The translations under genes were made by a program, and so were the position numbers. Under the pieces are notes generated by a model, which did no database searches, was not told the DNA's origin, and was given only the letters and a program-made list of their open reading frames with translations. DNA of 64,000 nucleotides from Heterotrichella gracilis (taxonomy: Eukaryota > Sar > Xanthophyceae > Tribonematales > Xanthonemataceae). Positions 1 to 13,000 of the stretch are shown here, piece by piece. The DNA lies in the NCBI GenBank assembly GCA_032358255.1, contig JAULBX010018192.1:21814-85813 (forward strand), in the 5' to 3' direction. Position 1 is the stretch's first letter. Each line of letters begins with the position of its first letter.

Positions 1-2071
1 TAGAACCCCAGTGTTGTAAAATTATGGTTCAAGCTTGTTTTGGTGTTTGGCAAGGTGGAGCACGCAGTTGGTGCGTGTTGTGTGCATGGCTGTCACCGTT
101 GGTGCTTGCTTGCCAAAGTTTTTATAAGCGGTGTATCAAGCCAATTTGCACTGCTTAGGCTGGTCACCCTACGAGCGCTGATGTGAGGCAACTTTGCCAC
201 GATATTTGGGTCGAGGATCAAGGTGTATTTTTACATTGCCTGTCAAAGGCTGATAATCAAGCTTATTCTGATACACGCCACACAGGAAAGCCTTCGAACC
301 CCACTGACTTGAGCATGTTGTTGGCTGCGCTCAGTGATGTCCTGTGGTGCTGTGATTATCTTGTACAACCAGTTACTTTGAAGCAGCTTCAGGTGCTGTC
401 TTTTAGGGCTGGCGCGTCTCGAGTTGCTTGTCATATGCTGAAACTGGCTTGCCTTTTACGGTAGCGAACCCTACAAGCAGCAAAAATATCGCGTAAAGCC
501 CAAACTCATCCACCCAGAGACTGGTGATTCTCTGTGCCATCTGACTCTGCAGGCTTTCGGACAGTTCACTTGAACAAGCTCGTTCTGCATGTGCGGTGCA
601 CGCGTGGTGGGTTTGCAAACGTGCGAGGCCAACCAACAGAAGTCCTTACCGTGAGGTCAGACGCAATTGTAGCTGAACCAGGTCAGATACCATATGAAGA
701 GAACAACCCAAATGATTACGATATAAACTGGCGCGTGAGTGTCCAAGAAGTCCCACAGCATCCGGCCCACAGATCTCACCTGCAAGTGGGCAGGTAGCTA
801 AAATTTGGATATAGACATATATGTCCCACAGCACACTCTATCTGCTGCATGGGTTGCACAAGCGATGGGTGTTGCAGCGGTAAGTTACTCACTTACCCGT
901 GCACCAACAGCCGAAGTCGCGCCTGACACGGCTGCCACACAGCCGCTAAAGACGTTTGCCTGCAAAAACATTGAACATCGAAACCCTTCCGTGAACAAGC
1001 TGCAGTGGTTACCATGGTCCACCGTGCAAAGCTGCAAAGCCGCGTACATTTTGAATATGCGGTGGATACCTTTGACACTGGGTATGCCTCAGCGTAGACA
1101 TGCTAACCTGGCTTCAAAGCTGGAATGCATATACTTACTTACTTACCTTTGACACTGACCTGCGTGCCCTTGGGCTGCTTCTCTGGATTCCCCGAGTTCC
1201 CCGGCGGGGTACTTGCTGCTATTCCCGAGTTCAGGACGGGAACTTGGCGCTTGGTTGCGCTGGTGCGAGTGCTGCGGGCTGGACCCTGCGGTTGAGAGAG
1301 GTGCAGTGACCGTCCTCGGCCACCTGGTAAAGCTTGCCTGCTGCTGATGCCAACAAACCCATGCTGGCAGTGAACGACTGCCCCTACAGTGGCCATACTG
1401 AGAATATCCTGACACCAAGGCCGAGTGCTGTCGAAAGATTGGTTAGAAAGCTGCAGGTTGGCTGGTTCCCACACCTTTGTCTCCAGCGACAGGAGTGGTA
1501 CGGTCAACAAAAAAACGAGAACAGGAGTCAGGGACAAGTCACTGGTGCTGTAGAAAGCATCTCAAAGAAGTAAACTTTGGCCATAAACAGGTGTTTTCCT
1601 GCGCAACCAACGGACTACTCTGAAAGTCTGTGTCCAGCGGCTGCAACTGCGACATGCATGCATATGCACTATGGGCGAATTATGGTACTGGGACCGACCA
1701 TGTACCCAACAGTGTCAAGAACCTGGTGCGGTGCACCATCCTACTGGGTCCAGTTGGCTACAAACGAACGTTTTTATACACAATCGTCCCGACGAGAATG
1801 CATGCATCGTAAGAGTCCTCCCCGTATCATTCGATATTACTCTTCACATTTCACCAGGCGTGGCCACCCGTTGGGCCCACCTAGCCTAGGTTTGCACTCG
1901 TGCTTCTAAAGCAGCAATAAGGCCCCCGCATTTGCCCTGTTTATCTCACGACACAGGCGACAGAACAGTTCTCTAGGTATTCCTAGCATTAAGCTAGTGT
2001 CGAGTGCCAGGCTCGGTTGGGATAAGGAGCCCACATCCAGCAGCCGCCCTGGAACAGTGACACCAAACACA
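1..2071. other. Leftmost non-coding stretch
   Basis: No convincing gene is seen here. Reading frames are short, lack family motifs and do not join through sensible splice sites. A minus-strand frame near 1139-1537 begins with a hydrophobic run but has no ATG. The stretch contains an ATGCATGC-type motif at 1653-1667. The last few hundred bases presumably carry the promoter and 5' UTR of the plastid bL17 gene. Confidence 0.6.
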
Positions 2072-3040
2072 ATGGCGACGCTTGTAATGAACCAGCTGAC
2101 GTCCAGCTTCAACTCTATGTCAGTCTCCAGACCTGCACGCTGCCAATGCAAGCCCTTCGCCAGCCTATCACAGTACTCCGGACTGGGGAGGGCAACCAGG
2201 CTGGAGCTGGGTGTGCAACGTAAGTTTAGGGAATTGGTTGGACAGCAGCGGGGTTCCTGGCTGTTGCAGTAACAGTTTTAATAGAAAACCTTTCCGTTTA
2301 CAGGTCAAGCTGCCAGCCTTGTGAGTCTGGTTCAGAACGGCAGCAAGTGGTTTGCCATGAGGCATGGCAAGCGTGTGGCAAAGCTGAACAAGCCTGCTGA
2401 CCAAAGAAAGGCACTCATCCGTGCCCTGGTGACAGAGGTCCTGCGTCACGGCAAGATAAAGACCACAAAGGTGTGTGGGCGTTTAGTTGTTAACGCAACG
2501 AGCTGGCGTGCAGCTAGTTTGGTGGTGTGTGTACCCTGCAGCTGCACAGCAAGCTTCAAGTGTCTAAAACCCAATTGCCTTACAGACACGTGCCAAGGCA
2601 ATTCGCAAGTACGTGGACAAGATGATTGGCCTTGCAAAGGACGGCACCCTTCACGCCAGGCGCCAGGTGTGTAGTTCCGTCGGACCCAGTAATATGACAT
2701 GCATGGTGGGCTTGTGGCTAGCCTAGAAGGCATAACTGTGTCAAGGTCATCAGTGCCAAATAACGTGCTTCCTCCGCGTCTGCACGCTATCTGCTTGTGT
2801 GCAGTGCACAGAATTACTGCATAGGTTCTGTCGTTGGCACAGAATTTGGACTGCCAGCTCAGCTGTGGCTTGGTTGTGCAGGCTCTTGGGTTTGTGTACG
2901 ACAAGGAGCTTGTGGCCAGCCTGTTCAAGGAGGCACCTTTGCGGTACGAGACCAGGCCTGGTGGCTACACCAGGGTCATCACCGAGACAATGACCAGGCG
3001 GGGTGACAACGCGGAGATGGCCACCATCGAGCTTGTGTAA
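2072..3040 (+). CDS. rpl17: Plastid 50S ribosomal protein bL17 (nuclear encoded)
   Basis: Bacterial-type large-subunit ribosomal protein, expected to act in plastid ribosomes. Four exons: 2072-2219, 2304-2470, 2586-2666 and 2882-3040; phases agree and give 184 aa. The core opens with [20 protein letters not shown] and continues through the [20 protein letters not shown] block, then ends with [14 protein letters not shown], all hallmarks of bL17. The first 60 or so residues are Ser/Thr/Arg-rich and poor in acidic residues, which suits a chloroplast transit peptide. The ATG at 2072 is the first in frame, since the upstream in-frame codons offer only GTG. A mitochondrial bL17 is the alternative, but the C-terminal block reads more like the plastid form. 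Identity is seen directly; location is inferred. Confidence 0.93.
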
Positions 3041-3955
3041 GGCGCTTCAAGGGGGTGGCGGCCACTGAGCGGCATGTTACTTCCTTTTCTTGATGCTTTG
3101 GGAGGGTATGGGAAAGTATGTTGCTGGATGACAGCTTGCCCTGGGTGTGGCGGCCCACCTGAGGAAAGTTCATCCCATACCACAGTTTTCTTTGTATTCT
3201 ACCTTTCCTGCAAGGAGGATGTAGTCCTGGTACTTTCAGTGACTCGCTTATCTTGCTGCATCAGACACTTGCAATCTGGACTTAGGTGTTCCTTGCACCA
3301 TACGCACCTGACGGTTGTACATATTGTTTATGACAAGGCAGGGCATACCAGTTGTTCATTGAGCACCCCAGCTTCACCTGGGCAAGAGCCACTGTAACCT
3401 GTAGGAGCTTTGCAACAGCTATTGCTCGCGAGAGATGTGGGCAGCCACTTGGGAAACAGGCATTGCTAGCAGTGCGCAGCGTATCTGGGAGTTGTCTGAC
3501 GAGTACGGTTTGTGCGCACCCATGGCTGCTGCGCAAGTGGATCACTGTTGGCCAATACAGTGCAGCAACTTGTGCACATGCAAGCTTCATAGTGATTAGC
3601 TCAGCTGTGAAGTATTGGTCATGTTCGTTTCCATGTGTGGGGGGGCTGAGTTGGCCAAAATAACAAGAAATAAATATTTTAAAATTCAAATATTTTCCAT
3701 CACCAGCATTTATCCAGAAATACCAATGATTTACTGCCAGCGAACAACCTCAAAAACAAGACCTACTCCCACTTGTCAAGCGCAGATTCGTTGGACTAGA
3801 CACTTGAGACTCAAGTTGACTGATAGGTCACAGTGCAGTGCACGCCATTTTGCACAGAATTATCCAACTGCGCTGCCCACCCAGCCCAACAGGGAAGGTG
3901 AACGGACTTGCAGTAGGCTTTCTCGCGCTGCGTTCGTGGCTGGGCACAAAGCAAC
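3041..3955. other. Intergenic stretch between bL17 and the SR gene
   Basis: Presumed 3' UTR of the bL17 gene followed by the promoter and 5' UTR of the SR splicing-factor gene. A TGTAA, the usual green-algal polyadenylation signal, occurs near 3393. An A/T-rich run lies at 3658-3700. No further gene is seen. Confidence 0.5.
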
Positions 3956-6047
3956 ATGGGTGGGAGGGACAGCTACAGGCCTGACAGGCCGGTGAGTGGG
4001 TGCTTCGAGCACTTGCAGTGCATCTTGTGGTGTTAATAGCTGATGCAGGACAACCCCTGATGCCTTTCTGGCCAATTCCGCAGGTGTTTTGCGGCAACTT
4101 TGAGTATGATGCGACCACAAGGGAGATAGAGCGCCTGTTCGACCGGTATGGACCGGTCGAGCGCGTGGATATGAAAACTGGTGAGGCCTGTGGTAGGCAC
4201 CAAGGGCGACTTCCCCTGCTGCCCTTCCCAACCTGCACAACATCATCCCCCACTCGACACCGGCCGGCTTGCACTTCACCATCACTACTACCAAGGCGAT
4301 GAGGGGCCCCTTCCCTGCCCCCTTCCACGTTCAACCCGCCGACCTGCCCTCTCTCAACCTGCCCTCGCATCATCTGTCCCCCTGACCCCTCCGCCTTCCT
4401 GTTACTTCCCGGTGCTCTGTCCATGGCACCACCCTGTCCTACCTACTTCGTTATGGCCACCAGGATGAGGACCAGGTCAGTTTTCTGGACCCAAAACCCG
4501 CGCCACGAGTTGCAGTGAACACTGGTAAAATGGGCTCAGACTGGGCTGGCACGATGGTTCAAGCTGGCTGTTGTGTGCTGCGCAGGGTTCGCTTTCGTAT
4601 ACGTGAAGGACAAGCGGGACGGAGACGATGCTATCCGGGCTTTGGACGGGTACGACGCCAATACCTGGAGAGGTTGTTGCCTGTCTGTCTAGGGACCTGT
4701 ATCTCCCAACAAGGAGCTGTGGGTATCCATGGCATCCTAGGCAGCTGGTAGTTAAGCTGTTCCTCCATGAGCTGATTTATCTGGCCTTTTTTGCAGGAGG
4801 GAATTTGGCTACAGGCGCAGGAAGCTGAGGGTGGAGTGGGCAAAGGTGAGAGGGATCCCTTGCCGCTGGGTTACAGTTGCATACTTGACCCCTGGTCAGT
4901 GGCTAGTGTCACTGGTCTGTACATGTCCCTGCACCCCACTTCCGGCACTGACTGGCACTAAAATTGGCAGCAAATGCTCATTTTATGTTGCCTCAGCTAT
5001 CGATTTCACGCTGGGAGATAACATGTATCCTTGGCACAGGGTGATGGGGACGTCAAGCGCCGGGAAGACGAGCGCCGCACCAAGGCCCTGCCAACCTCCA
5101 CCCTGTTCATCGTCAACTTTGACGTGGAGAAGACGCGCGAGCGTGACCTGGAGAGGCACTTTGAGCCGTACGGCCGCCTACTGCGCGTGCAAATAAAGAA
5201 GACCTATGCCTTCATCCAATACGAGACAGTGGACCAAGCGGCGGATGCCCTCAAGGTACTGCTGTATTAAATTTCTTGACGGGACGAAATGAGTGATACA
5301 CCCCCATGAGCATCACACATGTTTCCCAAGCAGCACTAGGGTTGTCAACCCTAAGTTGTGAGGCCTTAACCCTTAAACTTAGACTATAAGCTGGTGGTGC
5401 TAGACTATAAGCTGGTGGTGCTAGACACTCCACGTCAACCTTCCCCTCAGTAATAATGTATGACTTGATTCGACTAGGGCACTGTGTTGTAATTGTAATT
5501 CTCACATAGGTTGTGGTTCCGCCAGGCCACCCACCTTGGCAAGTTCAACGGGCGCAACATCAGTGTGGAGTTTGTTGCCAAGGAGGCGGAGGAGGCAGCC
5601 AATCGGACACGCAGCAGGTCCCCGTACAAGCGCCGCAGCAGGTGGGTTTGCTGCCCGTTCTGTAGGCCCGCGTTATTGCATAGCAGGGAACTGGAGCCTC
5701 TCGCTGAGTAGGTTGGGGGCTAGGGTTGCTGGGTATTTCATCCAGGGTTTGCATTATGGACAGTGCACGCGTTGATCCACCACTGAAGCTGTTTTGTTGG
5801 GTATGTTTGCATTGCACCCATTCACAGTGTCTGTTGTCCCCCCTCCAGGTCGCGATCCTCCCGTCGCAGCCGCAGCCGCAGCCCTCGCCGCCCCACCCGC
5901 CGCAGCCCCACCCCACGGCGCAGCCCAAGCAAGAGCGCCTCCCCAGCAGCAGCCAGCCGCTCCCGCTCTCGCTCCCCCTTTGCCAAGAAGAGCGCATCGC
6001 CGCGCAGCCCCACGCACTCCCGCTCACGCTCACCCAGATCACCATGA
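3956..6047 (+). CDS. SR splicing factor, plant RS subfamily (two RRMs plus RS tail)
   Basis: Pre-mRNA splicing regulator acting in the nucleus. Seven exons: 3956-3991, 4084-4180, 4586-4649, 4797-4845, 5040-5255, 5526-5641 and 5849-6047; all phases agree and give 258 aa. RRM1 (about residues 13-82) has RNP2 VFCGNF and RNP1 GFAFVYVKD and closes with the [14 protein letters not shown] segment typical of the plant RS30/RS40 type. RRM2 (about 97-185) has LFIVNF and KTYAFIQYE. The last 65 residues are SR/RS dipeptides and SP motifs, ending in TGA. The second RRM lacks SWQDLKD, which excludes the SRSF1/SR34 type. The exon 3 donor is GTACGA at 4650; a later GT would break the frame. Intron 5 (5256-5525) is homologous to an intron of the CHL1 gene downstream. 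Confidence 0.92.
5256..5525 (+). repeat. Introner-like intron, copy 1 (SR gene intron 5)
   Basis: This 270-nt intron shares several blocks in the same order with 8645-8935. They include a GTAC donor, a CATCACACATGT block, TAATAATGT, ATTCTCAC, and a terminal block reading GTTGTGGTTCCGCCAG here against GTTTGTGGTCCCGCCAG there. Homology reaches both splice sites while the flanking exons encode unrelated proteins. It also contains a 21-bp unit repeated twice in tandem at 5380-5421. Confidence 0.75.
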
Positions 6048-7030
6048 CCAGGAGCTGAGCACTTTTAGGAGTTTGGGCGCACGTTATCTCGCGCTGCCTT
6101 GCTGCAAATGCCAAGCAGTTTGTCTTTTTTAGTGTACTGACAGTAGGGTGTGTATTTGCATGTAGCACAACCCAATTTCCAACATACGTGGCACTCCTGC
6201 CTTGCCTTTGTGCAGTGCAATTTGCCTTTGATTGCAAGGGTTGTGAAGAGCTGTGGAAGCCTGCCACCCATTGTGTTGCATAGAGCACCAGCAGTGCACC
6301 AAGTTGTGTGCATCTAATATGCCAGTGACTTGTGGCTGATTTTCCTCGTCAATCGTGTGCAATGTACAAAGGTTGCAAGGCTGAGTGGCTTTGAACGAAA
6401 TCGGTTGCCAACCCCTGTTCCGGCTTCCAGGTCATCATCGTTCCTTGAGACTTTTGCTGGCGTGTTTTCGCTTTAATTGTTGTTGCCAGTGTTGCTTGTA
6501 GGGGTGGGCCTGCGTGTAACTTGTACTAAACACACATACATGTGTCCTTTCCCATGGAAGCCAGGTTATCGTGCCATTGTACCACTCCTGCAAATGCCTG
6601 AGCACTGCAGCACAGTGCGCAAGTTGTCCACACATCTTGCATGCATGCATTTGGCCATGTGGTTCAAACCAAACGTTTCACTTTTAGAGTCACAACAGAC
6701 GTAAAATATTGACAAGAACTGGACTGGAATAAGAACTCCCCATGTCCCTGCCCGATCCTGCTGGGTGCTCACTGGTTTTGGCTAATTCGCCCACTATATC
6801 TCCATACCACAGTCAGTATTTTGAAAAGCCGTTTTGCAGCGCGGAGTAATGCTCTCGGCATACGTAGCCTTCTTAACCCTGCAAGTTTTCCTTGTTTAAG
6901 CTTCCTTTTTCGTGGGTACTGCGCCAGCTGCTTCCTTTGCTTTCCAGATTCTAAAGGAGCTGTACGACCTGCATGCATGCATATGTAACTGAACAACACA
7001 TTGGTTCAACGCTTAACAGCGTCCGTAACG
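6048..7030. other. Intergenic stretch between the SR gene and CHL1
   Basis: 3' UTR of the SR gene and promoter region of the helicase gene. Two ATGCATGC-type runs occur, at 6638-6650 and at 6971-6985. The second lies only 46 bp before the helicase ATG, so it could be a promoter or initiator element. No additional coding signal is seen. Confidence 0.5.
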
Positions 7031-10000
7031 ATGGCAACCTCTGCTATGGAACCCACGGTAAGAGACTCAGCAGAGGTAGCTACTGAAAGCAGTTCTGATG
7101 CCCCTATCACGAGGAACGAGTTTCCAGCCTTCCCTTTCAAGCCATATGGCATTCAGCTGGAGTTCATGCAACACCTCTATTCCGTCTTGCAAGCGGGAGG
7201 AGTTGGCCTCTTCGAAAGTCCGACCGGTGAGTAGTATTGGGTTTCTGCATACTCTGTGAATACACGCCTGTATCATATATTGGTGAGCCTCATCTTGAAC
7301 TATACTCTAACATCCCGTACCCTTGGGGTGCAGGCACTGGAAAGAGCCTGAGCCTGATCTGCAGCACGCTGCAGTGGTTGCAAGACACGAATGCAGCAGA
7401 AGCTGAAGCAAAGCAGACGGCAGCACCGGCAGATGGTAAGACACACCACCAATTGGTGGCACAAATGGGCCAGCCGCAAAACCACCATACTGTTACATCA
7501 GTACATGGTGCAGCACAAGATGGCTAGACACACTGCGTTACCACTCACTCTGCTCCCGCTACGCGCAGACGGGTATGACTTACCAGACTGGATGCTGGCG
7601 CAACCTGAAGCGGCTGCGCCCCGCGCCAAGCCCCACAAGGCCCACACGCTGTTCAGCCAGCAGCGCCAGCGGCCGCCCAAAGCATCACCTGCTGCGGAGC
7701 AAGGCTCCGAGGCGGCTGAGGACAGCTTTGCGCTGGAGGATGAGCAGGAGAAGGAGACAAGGAAGCGGGTGCACGCGGACAGCAGGTACAGTGTAGGGTT
7801 TGGGGCTAAACCCTAAACCATACTGCACAATGCCACTCAGCTGTGCAACCCATTCCACCAGTACAGCTGGGGTAGCAGTCCCCCCTGCAAACAGCCTGCA
7901 TCCCCCATCTCTGCCTTTGCAACCAAGTACATGCATTAGTCACACTCCAACCCCACGCCACCTACCACCCACCTCACCCACGGCCACCTCACCTCCCCCC
8001 ACCATCGCAGCGACGAAGGCGCCAGCAGCAGCAGCGAGTATGTGAGTGGGGCCTCATACCGCACAGCCAACCCGGTGCCTCCCCGGCGCCAGGTCATCAT
8101 CGCCAGCCGCACCCACAGCCAGCTGAGCCAGTTCATCAGTGAGATCAGGCGCACGCCTTTTGCTGACCAGCTGTCAGTGGTCACGCTGGCGTCGCGCAAG
8201 GTGGGTTGTGCTGGCGGTGCATGTGCGTACTCAGATGGCACGCAGGGAGTAGGGGGTGGGGAGTGTAAGTGGTTACTCTGGTGTCACGCAAGGTGGGGTG
8301 GGGGGTGCATGTGGTTACTCTGACGCCACGCAGGGTGGGGGGTGCATGTCTATCATCATGGTACCGTTTGAGGTGGGGGGCGGTGGTGCAAGTGGCCACA
8401 CTGACAACAAGCACGGCGATCAGGGGGGCAGGGGTGCATGTGGCAGGGGTTGGGGGTCCATGCGGGACAATGGTGTCACAGGCACTGCATCAACCCTAAC
8501 GTAGGGTTGTGTTCACAGGCACTGTGTGTCAACCCGACCTTGTCCCGCCTGCACTCCGCTGCCCGCATCAACGAGGCGTGCCTGGACCTGCAGCAGAGCA
8601 AGGGGGGGAAGAAGGCGCCAATAACGGGGACGGGAAAGGGAAAGGTACCGCTCTGGCATCTGGACCACTCTAGTCTCCTCATTGCACCAGTGCACTGATG
8701 TGCTAATTTCCTGACCGGAAGAATGATGCAATGCACCCCATGCGCATCACACATGTCTCCCCAGCATCACTTGAATGTGCAACCCAAACACATGAGTCAG
8801 CAGCCCTGAAACCCTACTATAAGGTGACGCTTAGGCATTTCATTTCAACCTCTTACTAACTGGTGATGCATAATAATGTTTGGCGTGGACGCCATTGTTC
8901 TACTAAAATTCTCACCAAGTTTGTGGTCCCGCCAGGCCAAAAGCACACCCCGGGGATGCCCTTTCCTGCGCCAGAAGCCCCACCAGCGGCAGGCAATGGA
9001 GGACGCCATCCTGTCCCAGCCAATCGACATTGAGGAGCTGGCGGCGCAGGGCGTGACGCACAAGGCCTGCCCCTACTACGCATCGCGTGCCGCGCTCCCC
9101 TTGGCTGATGTTGTGCTGGTGCCATACACTGCGGTGCTGGTCAAGGTGGGGAAGGATGGTGGGGAAAAGGGGGTGGGTTGTGTGTTGGGGAGGTGGGGGG
9201 TGGAGCTGGATGGATGCACATGTGGCTCCATGATGTTTCGTGTGTTAGGCAGAAAAGGTGGTTGGTGTTGTGCTGCATCATTACAGAATACCCATTCGTG
9301 TCATTCACCAACTATTGGGCAATTTGGCCTTGGTTATGAATTTCAAGGTGAAATTTTACCAATTTGACACCTCGATTCATCTAGAGAGAACAAGAATTCC
9401 CAATGGATCCCACACTGCCCATAATGCCTAAACGCAGGGGTTGCAAATAAATAGCCCGCCCCACCCACTACAACTCCCTTCTCTCCCTCCAGGAAACCCG
9501 TGAATCGCTTGGAGTGGCGATCAAAGGCAATGTGATCATCTTTGATGAGGCGCACAACCTGGTTGAGGCTGTGAATGGCAGCCACAGCGCCAGCGTCAGC
9601 AGGGGCCAGCTGGCATCAGCGCTGAGCCAGCTGGATGGCTACTGGGCAAGGTTCAAGATGCAGCTGTCGCCAGGTGGGGAGGGAGGTTGGTAGGGATGGC
9701 GGAGACTGACCAGCCATAATTTGCTGACCAAATCTTCCAGCGATATTGGCATTCTGTTACCGTATACATGTAAATTGAATGTGTGCAATGCCCACTGTGC
9801 ATTGCGGGACGGTACCTAATGCGCATGTGTGGGATGGCTTATGTGGCAATGTAGATCAGTCAGGGCTGTCACAGTACAGCACACCGCATAACGTTTTATA
9901 TTGCAGCAGCCAGTGACTCAGTGACTGTATGCCCCTTACATGCAGTCACTGCATGGGGTAGGCTTTTGAGCGTTTGGAAAGGCCTGGCTGTGCAACTTCA

Positions 10001-13000
10001 CTGGATCAAATGTGCCATGTGTTGGCATGCCTAGTATACTGCGCAGTCAACCAACCTTGCTCGCTCTGCTACGCAGTGAATAGCACACGGTTACAGCAGC
10101 TGATTTCGGTCACCAAAACCCTCTTAGGGTTTGTAGCTAGCCCCCAGCCAGCACCACAACCTGACCAGCCCAGTGCAGCCACCGCCACAACCACAGCCAA
10201 CGCGGCCACCACCACCCACCACAGCAATGCGCCAGCTGGCAGCGCATGTCATCCCCCGACTGCGGCTGCTGCCAGCAGTGCCACGCTGCCTGCTGTGACA
10301 ACTGTCAACAAGTTCCTGTCGGAGACCTCCTTGGACAACTTCAACATGTTTCAGCTGGCAAGGTAAAGGGGTGCAAGGCTACTCGCGGCTCTACAGAAGT
10401 CATATGTGATATGTTTCCACCTCTAAGTCATTGACATGGCAGATACCTTGCCTGCTCATTGCCCTAGCTAGGAGCTAGGAGCTAGGAGGCTCCTGATGCC
10501 TGCTGATGCGCATCACTGCAAAGGCGCAGGCGCACTTGTGATGGGGCCTCTCCCTGTCGCTGGCATGTGACCCTACGTGGACCATCCTGCACCTCTTGCA
10601 TGCAATACAGCCCACAATCGGCACCACCTCATGCGCACCTTGTGTGGCGTGCAGCTTTGTCAAGGACACCAAGCTCGCCTTCAAGGTGGTGGGCTACTCG
10701 GAGCTGGCGAGGGCCAAGGCTGACTCAGCACAGGAGCCACAGGCGGGTCAGCAGGGGGCAATCGCCAATGAAAGCGAAGGGGAGAATGGCCTGCCAGCCA
10801 TGCACAGCCTGGTGGGGTTCCTACTGGCCACCACCAACACGGATGAGGATGGGCGCATCATTTTGGACCCCGTCACGGGGGTGCTGAAATTCGTGCTGCT
10901 GAACGCGGCGGCGCATTTCGACCAGGTAGGAGTGTGGTAGCGTCGGTGGCACAAGAAGTTGGCATGGAGGTGTTGCTGGAACAAATCCTCTTAACCCTGA
11001 TGGGTTGAGGATGATTGATTCAAAGATGGTCAAAGATTTGATCTTGGTGCGCGCCTGCGTCATACCTCTGCATCTTTCCCAACCCTCCTCACGTACCCCC
11101 CTTCCCGAGGACTGCCTCAGATATTCACCAGAACTACCCCAAAGGCCTACTTAAACGACTAAATGCCTCCATTATTACCCTTACCAATCATTAACCATTA
11201 TTAATGGTAATATTACTATTTGTGCTGCAGGTGGTCCAGGCAGCGCACTCGGTGGTGCTCGCCTCCGGCACCCTCTCTCCCCTCCACTTCACCACCCACC
11301 AGCTCCTGCCCCACGTGCCACCTCAGCGCGTGTCGCACTTTGCCTGCGGCCACGTCATCCAGGCAGACAGGCTGGCGGTGCTGCCGGTGGGCAAGGGTCC
11401 CTCGGGGGTGGAGCTGCAGCTAAGGCATGAAGCCAGGGGGAGGGGGGAGATGATGGATGAAGTGGGGAGGCTGCTGCTCAACGTGTGCAACGCGGTGCCG
11501 CAGGTGGGGAGGGTGGTGGGGGGGATCAGGGGAAGGAGGGCCGTCAATGGCATGACAGGCAGGCAGTACAGACGCAGAGTTCAAAGATTCACTGTAATGC
11601 AACCGAGGCAGCAGCCATATTGAGAGTTTTCTTATTCCGTATTACTGGGGCTCGTTGGGATAATTCAGAGGCAAATAATACAGCAACCCCAGGTCACCCA
11701 ATCGGAGGGCAGTGAAAACCCAAATGGTCCGCATGTATGTCTACTACATCCACTCTTTCCGCTGACCCCGTCTATCCTTGCTGTTCCCTCCCCAGGGCGT
11801 GGTCGCTTTCTTCCCCTCCTTTGCCTTTCTGGACACAATTGTGGCCCATTGGACCGCCGGGGGGACCATGTCCTTGCTGTCCAAGCGCAAGCAGGTGTTT
11901 AGCGAGCCCAGGGCAGCGGGGGAGGTGGAGGCCATGCTGCGGCAGTACGCTGCCTGCATCGAGGGGGAGGGAGGGGAGGAAGGGAAGGAGAACAAGGGGG
12001 GAGGGAACGTGGTGGCGCAGGGGAGGCGCAGGGGGGCGCTGCTGCTGTGCGTGGTGGGGGGGAAGCTGTCTGAGGGGATCAATTTTGGGGATGGGCTGGG
12101 GAGGTAAGGAGCTAGCAGGGGTACTTGACCATTTCCAAAAATGAAGAAAAAGCCAATCCATTTTCGTCGCAAGGTTTGTACTGTGTCCAATGTTGGCAAC
12201 GCATGCCCAAGTGCACCAAATGCACATGCGCTGCTGTTGGTTTCCCAGAGCATCATGTTTGTAGCCCAAGCCGAGCTCTGCTGAATGTGGGCAACGTGCT
12301 TGTGGCTCACCAGGGTTTTGAGTCTTACCTACCGTCCCTACCCTTGCAGGTGTGTGGTCATCGTGGGATTACCATACCCAAACCCTACCGACCCAGAGCT
12401 ACGGGAGCGCATGCGATTCATCCAGTCCACCTACAGCGCACAGGAAAACCCTTCCAATCAGCAAAACCCTGCCCGCCAGCAAAACCCTACCCAGCACAAC
12501 CCCGGCAGCAAGCAAAACCCTAGCGGCGCTGCCACCCACGCCACCGCCCCCAGTGCAGCTGGCATAGCCGCCTCTCGGGAGTATTACGAGGACCTTTGCA
12601 TGAAGGCTGTGAACCAGTGCATCGGCAGGTGAGTTTGAACCCTATCTATAGTTCACTTCAAATTAAGTATTAACTTCTTAACTCACAAAAATCTCTAGAG
12701 ATATAATCCTCCCAACTTATTGACCTTCTGCGTGCAGGGTGATCAGGCACCAAGGGGACTACGCGGCGGTGGTGCTGGCGGACGCAAGGTAGGAGGGAAG
12801 GGATGGAAAGCTGGAGGGAGCTGTGGGTCTTGTCCACGCGGGTTGCATGGCCAATGCCAAAAGCCATTGGTTGGGCTGGCATTGGATATCGCCGCATGTG
12901 CTGTTGACTGGCTATGTACCCAGCAAATACCGTCATCACTGCAATTCAGGCCTTTACTGCAAATTCCCTGTGCAGAATGCCATGGCGATCCTATGGTGCA

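Noticed and set aside
1139-1537. Minus-strand frame with a signal-peptide-like start
   Set aside because: The frame opens with TTG, the remainder is low-information, and no splice partner was found.
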